DNA of 64,000 nucleotides from contig JABGQM010000022.1 in the NCBI GenBank assembly GCA_018648805.1, positions 1 through 64,000 on the forward strand, in the 5' to 3' direction. This stretch comes from Verrucomicrobiota bacterium. Lineage in GTDB: Bacteria; Verrucomicrobiota; Kiritimatiellia; UBA8416; JABMPJ01. The translations under genes were made by a program, and so were the position numbers. The notes beneath the pieces are model-generated. The model saw only the letters and a list, made by a program, of their open reading frames with translations. It did not search any database and was not told the DNA's origin. Below are positions 55,375 through 63,581 of the stretch, in pieces (the stretch's first letter is position 1; each line of letters opens with the position of its first letter).

Positions 55375-55904
55375 CAGTAAATCCCTTTGGTCCACGTCAT
55401 CCAGACACGGCTTTCGACGTCAATGCTGTCGGCATCGTAGAGCAGGCTCTTGACGGCAGGCAGGAGCTCGACGTTGGCTTGGGCCTCACCCTCAACCAGA
55501 CCGAACAGGGCCGCCGGGTTGGGTTGGCCGAGGAGTGGGGAGAGGTGATCACCCGCGGCCTGCTGTATGATCGACCATCCGGCCCCATTGGGCGAGGATG
55601 ACTGTACAATATCAGTACTGAATGGCACGGGGTCGCCATCCGAGGCGCTGTCGTCAATCGTGTGGCGGAGTCCGTCCGCACCGGAGTCCCAGTCTGAAAT
55701 GTAGTCAGCGCCCGAGAGTTGGCCATTGCCGCTGCCGAGGTCGTCGAGCGCGTTCTGTCCGGCGATGCTGCGCGCCTCGCTGTGCGTGGCATGGCGGGCA
55801 CTTGAGAGTGAGACGATCTGGACCAGCCCGGCGAAAAGCGCGATGATCGTAACCAGCCCGATCATCAGTTCAAGCATGGCGGATCCGTGGCGTTTAGTGT
55901 CCAT
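55374..55904 (-). CDS. TadE-like minor pseudopilin
   Basis: This 176-residue protein has a short basic start (MDTKRHGSAMLELMIGL) and a single hydrophobic helix (VTIIALFAGLVQIVSL), the TadE/pseudopilin N-terminus. The rest is exported, with a soluble domain. The ATG is chosen because the longer frame is a shadow of the Gly-rich tail of the gene before it; that tail's GGAGGAGG-rich coding forms its ribosome site. It overlaps the preceding gene by 11 bases and the following by one. Confidence 0.82.
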   Translation of the reverse strand: MDTKRHGSAMLELMIGLVTIIALFAGLVQIVSLSSARHATHSEARSIAGQNALDDLGSGNGQLSGADYISDWDSGADGLRHTIDDSASDGDPVPFSTDIVQSSSPNGAGWSIIQQAAGDHLSPLLGQPNPAALFGLVEGEAQANVELLPAVKSLLYDADSIDVESRVWMTWTKGIY

Positions 55905-57339
55905 ATTCGGGGCCTCCTCCACCGCCACCACCGCCACCACCACCACCGCCACCACCACCGCCTTCGCCGATGGTACATTGATCGCTGTTGCTTTCCAGCC
56001 ACTGGGCGCCCGCCATGCGGAAGGCCGGCATCTCCCACGTGGTGAGTTGGTCGCAGTACCAGCAGGAGAAACCTGTGGGGCCCGTCTGCATGTAGACCGG
56101 GAGATGATCACGGATGTGCAGCTGCCAGAGGTAGTTGAAGGCGCCGCCGGAGGGCATGGATGAGGCCGACAGAGGGATCAGGCGCACGTCGGTGAACGCG
56201 GGCAGCACCAGTTCGTAGCTGTTGGGCCGCACCGGACCGTTGACGTCCAGGGAGCCGAACGGTTTGGCCGCCGCGGACCAGGTGAGTGTATTGGTGGCGC
56301 CCGCCCCGCCGGGGCCTGGCATAAGCCGATGCGCCTCGGCTTCGACACGGACCACCGCATCGGCGCCGCGATAGTCATACTGCGGTTTGAGATCACCGAT
56401 TAGAGGCATCCACCCACTGGTCATGATGGTCCAGGGGGACCAGCCTTCCGGGGCATAGGCATACCATGTGGCCTGGGTGCTCATGCCGGCGTGCAGATCA
56501 TCCTCGACGCCGCGTGTGTCCGCGACGTCCTCCATGACGCTCTCTGGAACGTCGGGAAGAAGCTGTGCGGTGAACGGATGCAGATTCAGACCGTAGAACT
56601 CGGAGTTGCCATAGTAGCCCGGCGTCAGGTCGGGGAGGCTATCCCACCACAGGTAATCGGTGTAGTCCGTGAGCAGAGTGGGGGCGTTGTGGTAGAACCA
56701 GCACCACGTCTGCCCCGCGATGGCCTGGTAGAAGGCCCGCGTCAGGAGCATGTGGTTCCCGCTGCCGATGCCGAAGAACTGTGCGTTATCCGCCCCGGCG
56801 GCCACGCCGTTGGCAGCAATGGCATCCAGCATGTCGGCGTACTCCTCCCACGCGCCCGGGTAGGGCTCCGGAAAGAGCATCTCACCTGTGCTGCCCACCA
56901 GTTCGGTGTATTCATAGCGCACCGTGTCGGCATGCTCGGCGACGATTTGGGTGAAAGCGGGATGGGCATAGATATTGTTGTTCTTGGCGGCCTGCTGTGA
57001 TGCGGCAAAGCCAATCATCGGCCCTGTGAAGCAGATGCGGGCCTGAAGGTTGCTGATGGCGTCCACCGTGGGCTGGTCAGCCTCGGCTATGGCCAGGGCC
57101 TGCAGGATGTTCAGATCCCCCACCAGGTTGAGCGAAATGCCCTGCCAGCGTGCCGCCATCAGTGCCGCCGAATCGCCCCCGTCCTGCGCGAGCGACTTGA
57201 CGCGCAGCACACGTTCGAGGTCCGTGTTCCACAGCACGATGAACGTCAGGATGACCACGGTCATGATCAGAAAGATCATGACGGCCCCCGATCGCGTGTC
57301 GGTGGTGCGGCTACGCCACATGTGCCTGCGCCCCTTCAT
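55894..57339 (-). CDS. TadG-like exported pilus protein with poly-Gly tail
   Basis: This 481-residue protein has one N-terminal TM helix (GAVMIFLIMTVVILTFIVLW) and DGGDSAALMAARWQG, a TadG/Flp-type motif. A large exported domain with many Trp, Tyr and Asn follows. The C-terminus is EGGGG repeated to about 17 Gly and then PEYGH. The poly-Gly is coded by near-pure GGC/GGT repeats and overlaps the ribosome site of the next gene. Closely related TadG proteins carry VWA domains; none is visible here. It probably modulates pilus assembly or surface attachment. Confidence 0.75.
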   Translation of the reverse strand: MKGRRHMWRSRTTDTRSGAVMIFLIMTVVILTFIVLWNTDLERVLRVKSLAQDGGDSAALMAARWQGISLNLVGDLNILQALAIAEADQPTVDAISNLQARICFTGPMIGFAASQQAAKNNNIYAHPAFTQIVAEHADTVRYEYTELVGSTGEMLFPEPYPGAWEEYADMLDAIAANGVAAGADNAQFFGIGSGNHMLLTRAFYQAIAGQTWCWFYHNAPTLLTDYTDYLWWDSLPDLTPGYYGNSEFYGLNLHPFTAQLLPDVPESVMEDVADTRGVEDDLHAGMSTQATWYAYAPEGWSPWTIMTSGWMPLIGDLKPQYDYRGADAVVRVEAEAHRLMPGPGGAGATNTLTWSAAAKPFGSLDVNGPVRPNSYELVLPAFTDVRLIPLSASSMPSGGAFNYLWQLHIRDHLPVYMQTGPTGFSCWYCDQLTTWEMPAFRMAGAQWLESNSDQCTIGEGGGGGGGGGGGGGGGGGPEYGH

Positions 57340-57978
57340 CTAAGGGTGCTCCTCGAGGTAGAGTGGGTAGTGATTCTCAATCTCGGCTGTCCCTTGCAGC
57401 GGAACATGCCCATCGGCGTAAAAGCTGCTGCTCCCGGGTACCTGCATCGGGTAGAGTTGGCTGACATCAACCGTGAGCAGGGGGGCCAGAGGTCCCCCCC
57501 CGGACATATCCACGTCGATGCTGTCCGACTCCCACTCCGAATAGTTAAGAGTGTTCTGGGCCTGCCAGCTGTTCTGGCTCCCCAGGTACTGGGGAATACG
57601 CGCCATCTCCAATCCCGCCTGGATAAAGAGCGGCCAGATATTTCCACTGAGGACATTGTCCCACACAGCGCCCGCACTGTCGTTGGCCAGGGCGGCCTGC
57701 AGAGCCGGGGCCTCGTTGGTGTAGACGGGCGCCAGCATGATGCCGGCATTGGGGATCGTGGCCACGCGGGCCACCTTCAACACCATCCAGTCATCGAACC
57801 CGACCGTGCGCGCCCGCGCCACCCGGGCGGCGGCATGGTTCAGAACGTCCCGTGCCGCCAGGACGCGCGACACCTGGAAGAGTCCGAGAAAGATCATGCA
57901 GATCAAGGCCATCGCCAGGCACGCTTCGATAAGCGATGCCCCGCGACGGTCGCTATGGCGTCTACGGTGTGCCGCCAC
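57340..57978 (-). CDS. TadE-like pseudopilin
   Basis: This 212-residue protein has the TadE signature RRGASLIEACLAMALICMIFLGLFQVSR, a type IV pilin-like N-terminus with the Glu five residues after the Ser. I choose the GTG because GGAGG lies five bases upstream; ATG codons 7 to 9 codons earlier also exist. It overlaps the Flp pilin gene end. The remainder is a soluble exported domain without named motifs. It abuts the TadG-like gene. Confidence 0.83.
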   Translation of the reverse strand: MAAHRRRHSDRRGASLIEACLAMALICMIFLGLFQVSRVLAARDVLNHAAARVARARTVGFDDWMVLKVARVATIPNAGIMLAPVYTNEAPALQAALANDSAGAVWDNVLSGNIWPLFIQAGLEMARIPQYLGSQNSWQAQNTLNYSEWESDSIDVDMSGGGPLAPLLTVDVSQLYPMQVPGSSSFYADGHVPLQGTAEIENHYPLYLEEHP

Positions 57979-58243
57979 CAGATCCTCCACCGGCCCCATC
58001 TTCATCGAGGTCCTTGAGCCACTGCTCGGACGTGGTGCTGAGGGCTGCATCGACGGCTCCTGAGTCGCCCCCGAGTTCGTTGACGGCCCCGCCCAGCTTG
58101 GCGCGGATCGTATCGCCGAACACGCCGAAGATGGCAATCGCGGCGATCGCCACGATCACCACGATAATAATGTATTCAACCATGGCGGCCCCTGAACGGC
58201 GGCGGTCGCGCAGCAGGCGCTGCTTTCTTGCTGTATTACTCAT
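57962..58243 (-). CDS. Flp-family pilin
   Basis: This 93-residue protein has a class III pilin leader and helix: RRSGAAMVEYIIIVVIVAIAAIAIFGVFG. The Glu-Tyr pair at +5/+6 after the expected cleavage site (G-A-A-M-V-E-Y) is typical for Flp. The tail is longer than the common 50-60-residue Flp and ends in Gly/Ser. It should be cut by a TadV-type peptidase (not in the window) and polymerised into the pilus. It is the second gene of the operon. Confidence 0.88.
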   Translation of the reverse strand: MSNTARKQRLLRDRRRSGAAMVEYIIIVVIVAIAAIAIFGVFGDTIRAKLGGAVNELGGDSGAVDAALSTTSEQWLKDLDEDGAGGGSGGGTP

Positions 58244-58299
58244 ATCTCTGCCTCCTTGGTTAGCTATGACGAAGAAAGGGGGGTATTAGTTTACCGGAC

Positions 58300-58470
58300 T
58301 TATGGATATTCCGAGCCCACGAGGTCCAGCACGCGCCCCCCGAATTCCCTGAAACTGTACAAGAACACTGCGAGGATGGCAATAGTGCTCATCAGCATGG
58401 CGGCGACAATGACGTATTCGATCATCGCCTGACCGCTGCGCCTGTCGGCGGGAGGGATATGGATGGTCAT
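58300..58470 (-). CDS. Second Flp-like pilin
   Basis: This protein of about 56 residues has the same leader pattern (RRSGQAMIEYVIVAAMLMSTIAILAVFLY) and Glu-Tyr pair as the next pilin. Its length is the usual one for Flp. The ATG at MTIHIPP is used; an ATG three codons earlier is possible. It is the first gene of the Tad operon and diverges from the kinase gene, with about 100 bases between them for both promoters. Confidence 0.85.
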   Translation of the reverse strand: MTIHIPPADRRSGQAMIEYVIVAAMLMSTIAILAVFLYSFREFGGRVLDLVGSEYP

Positions 58471-58497
58471 TATTCTCATCAGTTCGAGGCTAGCATC

Positions 58498-58525
58498 TTG
58501 ACCCAAACGAGTAAATCCTTATGAT
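58498..58525 (+). promoter_or_regulatory. Sigma70-type promoter of the kinase-LRR gene
   Basis: TTGACC (58498-58503) and TATGAT (58520-58525) are separated by 16 bases and match the sigma70 consensus at five of six positions each. The start codon of the kinase gene lies 45 bases downstream of the -10 box. This is the strongest promoter I see in the window. The Tad operon promoter on the other strand must overlap or lie very close by. Confidence 0.65.
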
Positions 58526-58570
58526 ACATCTGACGTTGGTGTAGCCGCAGCAGTTTACAGGGACGCTAAG

Positions 58571-61500
58571 TTGAGTGAGTTTGAAATAGAAGGATTCGAG
58601 ATTCTGGAGCGCCTCGGCAGTGGCGGCATGGCCACGGTCTGGAAAGCGCGCCAGCTGTCGTTGGATCGTATTGTGGCGATCAAGGTGCTCTCATCCGATC
58701 TTTCCAAGGATCCTGAGGATATCGAACGCTTCAAGAGTGAGGCCCAGTCGGAGGCCAAGCTGAAGCATCCCGGCATCGTGCAGGTCTACGACGCCAACGT
58801 GGAGTCGGGCACGTGCTATATCGTCCAGGAATTTGTGGATGGCTATACCGTCGGTGACTGGGTGCGGCGCAAGTCGATTCTTTCCGAGGAAGATTCGCTT
58901 CTCGTGGCGGGCTATGTGGCGGATGCGCTGGCGTATGCCTGGGAGACGGCTGGTATCATTCACTGCGATATTAAGCCCGACAACATCCTGATCGATGCGG
59001 ATGGCTCGCCCAAGGTGACCGACCTGGGCCTGGCGCGTACGATCAGCGCGATGGGCGTAGAGAACGTGACCGACGAGGTCATGGGCACCCCGGCCTACAT
59101 GTCGCCCGAGCAGATCCAGGGCGCGTCCGATATTGACTGCCGCACCGACATCTATTCGCTGGGGGCCATGCTGTACCAGCTCGTGACCGGGCGCATGCTT
59201 TTCCAGGGCGAGACGGATGACGATATCATGGAGCAGCAGCTTTCGGGGCATGTCGACGCCCCCGCGAAGGTGAACGAGAAACTCTCGCCGGCGGTGTGCG
59301 GCCTGATCGAGAAGATGCTGGCCAAGGAGCGGGAGCATCGCTACGTGGACTGGCATGCTGTGCGGGCCGATATTTCACGGGCCAAGCGCCACTTGCCGCC
59401 GACGGCACCGGTCACCAGCCCCAATCTCAGCACGGCCCGGCACACCCCGATGCCCAAGGTGGTTAAGGTGCCGCACGGCGGGGCGCACGTGGTGCAGAGA
59501 AGCATGAGGGCGCAACATGGATCCGTGGTGCCGCTGCTGGCGACGCTGTTCGCGGGGGCGGTGGGCGTCATTGCCGGCATCTGGGTATACGGTAAGCTGA
59601 TGGATGCTGTGGCGCCGACCGTGGCGCTTGAGCCCCTGGTGCGCAAGGTCGTCGTGACCCAGGGCCGCACCCGGGCGCAACGCCTGTTTGAAGAGGCCCA
59701 GGCGTGGGCGGCGTCGCATCCGAACGCCTTCGTTGAGGCCGAGCAGCGCTATCGGCGCGTGAGGATGGTGGGACCTCACACGGAGTATGATCTTATGGCG
59801 CGCAATGCCATTCGTGATCTGCATGCGGCGCGCTACGACGGCATACGCAAAATCATGGCGGCGCTCGACGAACGCGCCACGCCCATGCGGGAGCGGGGGG
59901 AGCTGTTGGCCGCGGCGGCCGTCTATGTCGGTTATGCCGGGTTGCTGGCGGATGATACGCGCGAGGAGCGCGAAGCGCGTGCGGCCGAGTTGCGCCGTTT
60001 GCACGAGGCCAATGAACAGAGGCAGCGCATGGCCGTGGTCGAGTCACGTCAGCAGGTCGAGCGCGTCTTGGATGATGTTGTGGCGGCGATTCTGGATGGC
60101 GGCCTGGCCGCAGGGCAGGCCGTGCTGCGGGATGCGCCGTTAGTGGCCGATCCTGACAAGGCGGCCGCGCTGGTGGCCTTGGGGTCGTTGTTGGAGCAAG
60201 CCGCCAATTCGGACGGCCGTATCATGGACTCGTTTGCGGCCCAGGTGGGCCAGACGATCAACGTAGCCCTTAAGAGCGGACGCAAGCCCCTCAAGATCAT
60301 GGGCGTTGTAGAGGGCCGGGTGCATGCACGCGTGGTGACATCGGTTAAGAGTGCCTCGGTCGAATTGACCTTCAGAGCGCAGGACTTGGTCGGCAGCGAA
60401 CGCCTGGCCCGCATGGGCGATGATAGCGATCCGGATGTGGCCCTGGCCAAAGGGCTGATGGCCTGGCGGGCCGGCTCGATGGAGTACGCCCGTGAGTTCT
60501 TTAGCCGCACGGACCCGCTGCTGGTTAGCCGTCTTGCAGCGGCCGTCGGTGACAAGGCGTCGGCCGACGGCGAGGTCCAGGCCGAAGCGGCGATGGTGCA
60601 GCTGTTGCGAGCGCTATCGATGCCCATCAATGGCGATTATAGCAAGGAGATGGCGCTGATCTACTTGCGCGCCCTGCGGGTGGCCAGCGCAGATGCCGAC
60701 CGCATTGAGCTGTTGGTCGCGCGCTACCGTCAGCTGCACGGTAAGACGGAGTTTGGTGTGGCCAACGCGATCGTTCTGGATACCATCCTGGCCACGGCGT
60801 CCAAGGCGGCATCCGTGGAGCGTCACTTCGAGACGGGCGTTGAGGGCACCGGCGGCCTCACGCGCGAGGCCCTGTTGGCGGCGCTGCAGAAAGCCAATCC
60901 TGAACTCGACGATTTTGATGTTACAACCGATGTGTCGGCTGATGGGGCCATCATCGGCCTGGCCATCGCAACGGATGCGGTAGAGGATCTGCGTGCCCTG
61001 GGGGCCTGCAAGGACCTTGTGTCGTTGAGTCTGGCCTGTCCGCGAGTGAGCGATCTGGCGGGCATCGCGGACCTGCCCATCCAGACGTTGGAGATCACCG
61101 CATCGGGTGTGTCCGAGTTGGGCGCGTTGCGGCGTATGCCACTTACAAAGCTGACGATTGAGTCGTCACCTGTGCGTGATCTCTCACCGCTGCGGGGTAA
61201 ACCGCTCACACTCCTCAGCATCGCCGGGACCAAGATCTCTGAGTTGCGCACCTTGACCGGCATGCCGCTGGTCTCGCTGGATGTGTCGAATACATCGGTC
61301 AAGTGGCTGGATGCCCTCAAGGGCATGCCGCTCAAGAGCCTGGACGTGTCCGATTGCACGGTGAGCAGCCTGACGGCATTGCGCGCCCTGCCGTTGACCC
61401 ACCTCAATATCAGCGGTACGGCGGTGAAGGATCTGACGTTCTTGAATGGCTCCCAGATCGTGAAGCTGGTCGCCGCACGGACGGCGATCGCAACGCTTTC

Positions 61501-61948
61501 CGGACTGCGTGGCTCGAAGGTGCGTTCACTCTATCTGAGTCAGACCCGTCTGCGTAGCCTGGATGGCGTGGACGGGGTTGAGCTGGAACGCCTCGACATC
61601 AGTCAGACGCGCGTTACGGACCTGGCCCCGCTGCGTGGGCTGCCCCTGCGCTGGTTGTCTATTGACAGTGCGCCGGTGCGCGACCTCAAGCCGCTGCGCA
61701 GCCTGCCGCTGGAGCACCTGGCCTGCAGCAACCTGGCCACGACCGACTATGAGGCCTTGCGCGGCATGCGTCTCACATCGATCAACATCGGAAATCTGCG
61801 CGCGGTGCGTGCGATCCTGTTGACCATGCCCGATCTCAAGAAGATTAACGGGCTGCCCATACCGGGGCGCGGCGGCGTGGTGCCGGGCGCCGCTGTCCGA
61901 CCGGGCCAGGTTGCTAAACCGGATGCTTCCAGCCCCAGGCGTCCGTAA
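58571..61948 (+). CDS. Membrane Ser/Thr protein kinase with C-terminal leucine-rich repeats
   Basis: This 1125-residue protein has residues 6-272 as a Hanks-type kinase with LGSGGMATVW, Lys38 (VAIK), the catalytic loop HCDIKPDN (131-138) and DLG in place of DFG (151-153). The HCD loop (Cys for Arg) and DLG suggest activation not dependent on classical activation-loop phosphorylation. One TM helix (319-341) follows, then a long helical extracytoplasmic region (about 345-780). At least ten leucine-rich repeats of about 22 residues (L-x2-L-x-I-x2-T-x-I) make up the end. The topology allows an external ligand to control the kinase. The start is TTG. Divergent from the Tad operon; its FHA-TadA could be a substrate. 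Confidence 0.9.
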   Translation: MSEFEIEGFEILERLGSGGMATVWKARQLSLDRIVAIKVLSSDLSKDPEDIERFKSEAQSEAKLKHPGIVQVYDANVESGTCYIVQEFVDGYTVGDWVRRKSILSEEDSLLVAGYVADALAYAWETAGIIHCDIKPDNILIDADGSPKVTDLGLARTISAMGVENVTDEVMGTPAYMSPEQIQGASDIDCRTDIYSLGAMLYQLVTGRMLFQGETDDDIMEQQLSGHVDAPAKVNEKLSPAVCGLIEKMLAKEREHRYVDWHAVRADISRAKRHLPPTAPVTSPNLSTARHTPMPKVVKVPHGGAHVVQRSMRAQHGSVVPLLATLFAGAVGVIAGIWVYGKLMDAVAPTVALEPLVRKVVVTQGRTRAQRLFEEAQAWAASHPNAFVEAEQRYRRVRMVGPHTEYDLMARNAIRDLHAARYDGIRKIMAALDERATPMRERGELLAAAAVYVGYAGLLADDTREEREARAAELRRLHEANEQRQRMAVVESRQQVERVLDDVVAAILDGGLAAGQAVLRDAPLVADPDKAAALVALGSLLEQAANSDGRIMDSFAAQVGQTINVALKSGRKPLKIMGVVEGRVHARVVTSVKSASVELTFRAQDLVGSERLARMGDDSDPDVALAKGLMAWRAGSMEYAREFFSRTDPLLVSRLAAAVGDKASADGEVQAEAAMVQLLRALSMPINGDYSKEMALIYLRALRVASADADRIELLVARYRQLHGKTEFGVANAIVLDTILATASKAASVERHFETGVEGTGGLTREALLAALQKANPELDDFDVTTDVSADGAIIGLAIATDAVEDLRALGACKDLVSLSLACPRVSDLAGIADLPIQTLEITASGVSELGALRRMPLTKLTIESSPVRDLSPLRGKPLTLLSIAGTKISELRTLTGMPLVSLDVSNTSVKWLDALKGMPLKSLDVSDCTVSSLTALRALPLTHLNISGTAVKDLTFLNGSQIVKLVAARTAIATLSGLRGSKVRSLYLSQTRLRSLDGVDGVELERLDISQTRVTDLAPLRGLPLRWLSIDSAPVRDLKPLRSLPLEHLACSNLATTDYEALRGMRLTSINIGNLRAVRAILLTMPDLKKINGLPIPGRGGVVPGAAVRPGQVAKPDASSPRRP

Positions 61949-61994
61949 CGCCCTGCCTGAGGACGATCCCCTGACCCCTGACTCCTGACCCCGT

Positions 61995-62666
61995 CTACTT
62001 GCGTCGAGCCGCCTTGATCAGAATCGTTTCCTTCGGCACATCGGCGTGCATTCCCTGGCGGCCGGTCGGTAGCGCGGCAATGGCATCCACCACATCCATT
62101 CCGGCGGTGACCTCACCGAAGGCACAGTACCCGTAGCCCCGCGGCGTGGTGTCGCGATGATCCAGGAACGCATTGTCCGCCAGGTTGACAAAGAACTGTG
62201 CCGTGGCGCTGTTGACATCCGAGGTGCGGGCCATGGCGACTGTACCGCGCCTGTTCAGCGCCTCTTTACTGGCCTCGTTCCTGATCGGCGCGCGGGTCTC
62301 CTTCTTGCTCATGGTGGCATCGAAGCCGCCGCCCTGGATCATGAAGCCCTTGATGACGCGGTGAAAGATCAGCTCGTCGAAGAACCCGCTATCCACATAG
62401 GCCAAAAAGTTGGATACGGTGACGGGGGCCTTGTCGTCCCAGAGGGTGAGCTCGAATTCCCCATGGGAGGTCTCTATGACAACGACCGGTGGGGTGGCGG
62501 GGTCAGGCTGCATGGTGTTTTTCTCCTGGGGGATGCACGCGGAGCAGGCGGGCGGCTCTGACCGGGCACAGCCCGAGAAGAGGATCGCCATGCCGACAAC
62601 CGAGAGTGCGGCGGCGATGCTGTGTGAACGCGAGTGGCCGGTGGCGGCAGATAGGCTGAGGTGCAT
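61995..62666 (-). CDS. Cyclophilin-type peptidyl-prolyl isomerase lipoprotein
   Basis: This 223-residue lipoprotein has a signal ending in LFSGC (Cys33), so it sits on the periplasmic membrane side. The cyclophilin fold has catalytic Arg and Phe in FHRVIKGFMIQGGG and TAQFFVNL, and YGYCAFGEV. It speeds proline isomerisation in folding of exported proteins. AAAGGAG ten bases upstream picks the ATG at 62666; the open frame extends further but without signal or ribosome site. It converges on the kinase gene across a 46-base gap of CCTGACCCC repeats. Confidence 0.9.
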   Translation of the reverse strand: MHLSLSAATGHSRSHSIAAALSVVGMAILFSGCARSEPPACSACIPQEKNTMQPDPATPPVVVIETSHGEFELTLWDDKAPVTVSNFLAYVDSGFFDELIFHRVIKGFMIQGGGFDATMSKKETRAPIRNEASKEALNRRGTVAMARTSDVNSATAQFFVNLADNAFLDHRDTTPRGYGYCAFGEVTAGMDVVDAIAALPTGRQGMHADVPKETILIKAARRK

Positions 62667-62790
62667 GATGGATCTCCTTTGTTTGAGATGCAAAACGTAG
62701 AGCGACGAGGGGCTGCGTGGCAAGATAGAAGTGAAATTTATGGCACACATCTGTGCGGGCGGGTATATACTGTGGGTGGAGGTGATCACT

Positions 62791-63372
62791 ATGAAGACGA
62801 TCACAATGTGGAGTCTGGTGGCGGCGCTCCTGGTGGGACCGGGCGCTGTAAGGGGCAGCGACGAAGATCTGTTCTGGGGGGCACTCCTGGGTGCCGGCGC
62901 GGGATGGATCATGGCGGAGTCGGTGGACGGGGTACAGTCATCGGTGGCCGTTCCGATTGGCGCCATGGCCGGTGGATTGATCGGACATGAGCTGGATCGG
63001 GCCTCGTATCGCTATAAATGGGATGAGCGCTATCCGAGTGGACATCGCTATCACCACCGCCGGCCCTACGGCTACTACGGGTATCACATGGGCCTACCGG
63101 CCCAGCGGGTGGTCAAGGTCATGGCGCCACGGACGAAGGCGAAGGCAAAGGCGAAGGCGAAGGCGATAAAGACGGTCAAGGCACCCGACTATCATCCAGG
63201 CGTTGACGTAGTCAAGGTGGAGATTCAGCTGGTTACAGGTGCACGCATGGATGTGCGCCTGCTGCGCCTGACGGACGGTAGCTTTGTGGGGCCCCAGGGC
63301 GAGAAGTATGCGACGCTTCCTCGGGCGGCGGAATTGAGCCGCTATAGTGGCGCCCTAAAACGGAGCCCCTGA
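62791..63372 (+). CDS. Exported glycine-zipper protein, Lys/Ala repeat
   Basis: This 193-residue protein has a signal peptide (LVAALLVGPGAVRGS). A glycine-zipper segment follows (GALLGAGAGWIMAE...PIGAMAGGLIGHELDR), then a His/Tyr-rich part and a KAKAKAKAK repeat, and a C-terminal region with VEIQLVTGARMDVRLLRLTDG. GGAGGTGATC before the ATG matches the anti-Shine-Dalgarno over its full length. Glycine-zipper proteins often sit in or near the outer membrane. No specific function is recognised. It diverges from the cyclophilin gene. Confidence 0.7.
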   Translation: MKTITMWSLVAALLVGPGAVRGSDEDLFWGALLGAGAGWIMAESVDGVQSSVAVPIGAMAGGLIGHELDRASYRYKWDERYPSGHRYHHRRPYGYYGYHMGLPAQRVVKVMAPRTKAKAKAKAKAIKTVKAPDYHPGVDVVKVEIQLVTGARMDVRLLRLTDGSFVGPQGEKYATLPRAAELSRYSGALKRSP

Positions 63373-63581
63373 AAAGTGACGGGCCGCCGGGGATGGGACC
63401 CGACGACCCGTGCGAGAGGTTAGCTGTCCGATGCATGTATAAAGCAGGAAGCAGGCCAACTCGATGGATGGTCTATTTTCTTTAAAACACCAAGGTTTAC
63501 GAGTGGCGTACCCGCTTCACTGTTGCATAAGGGTGCCTCACATGTCTACATGAGACACGATAGGTGAGACAGGTTGTGGGG

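Noticed and set aside
61949..61994. Terminator between kinase and cyclophilin genes
   Set aside because: The gap holds CCTGACCCC direct repeats but no stem-loop with a T-run.
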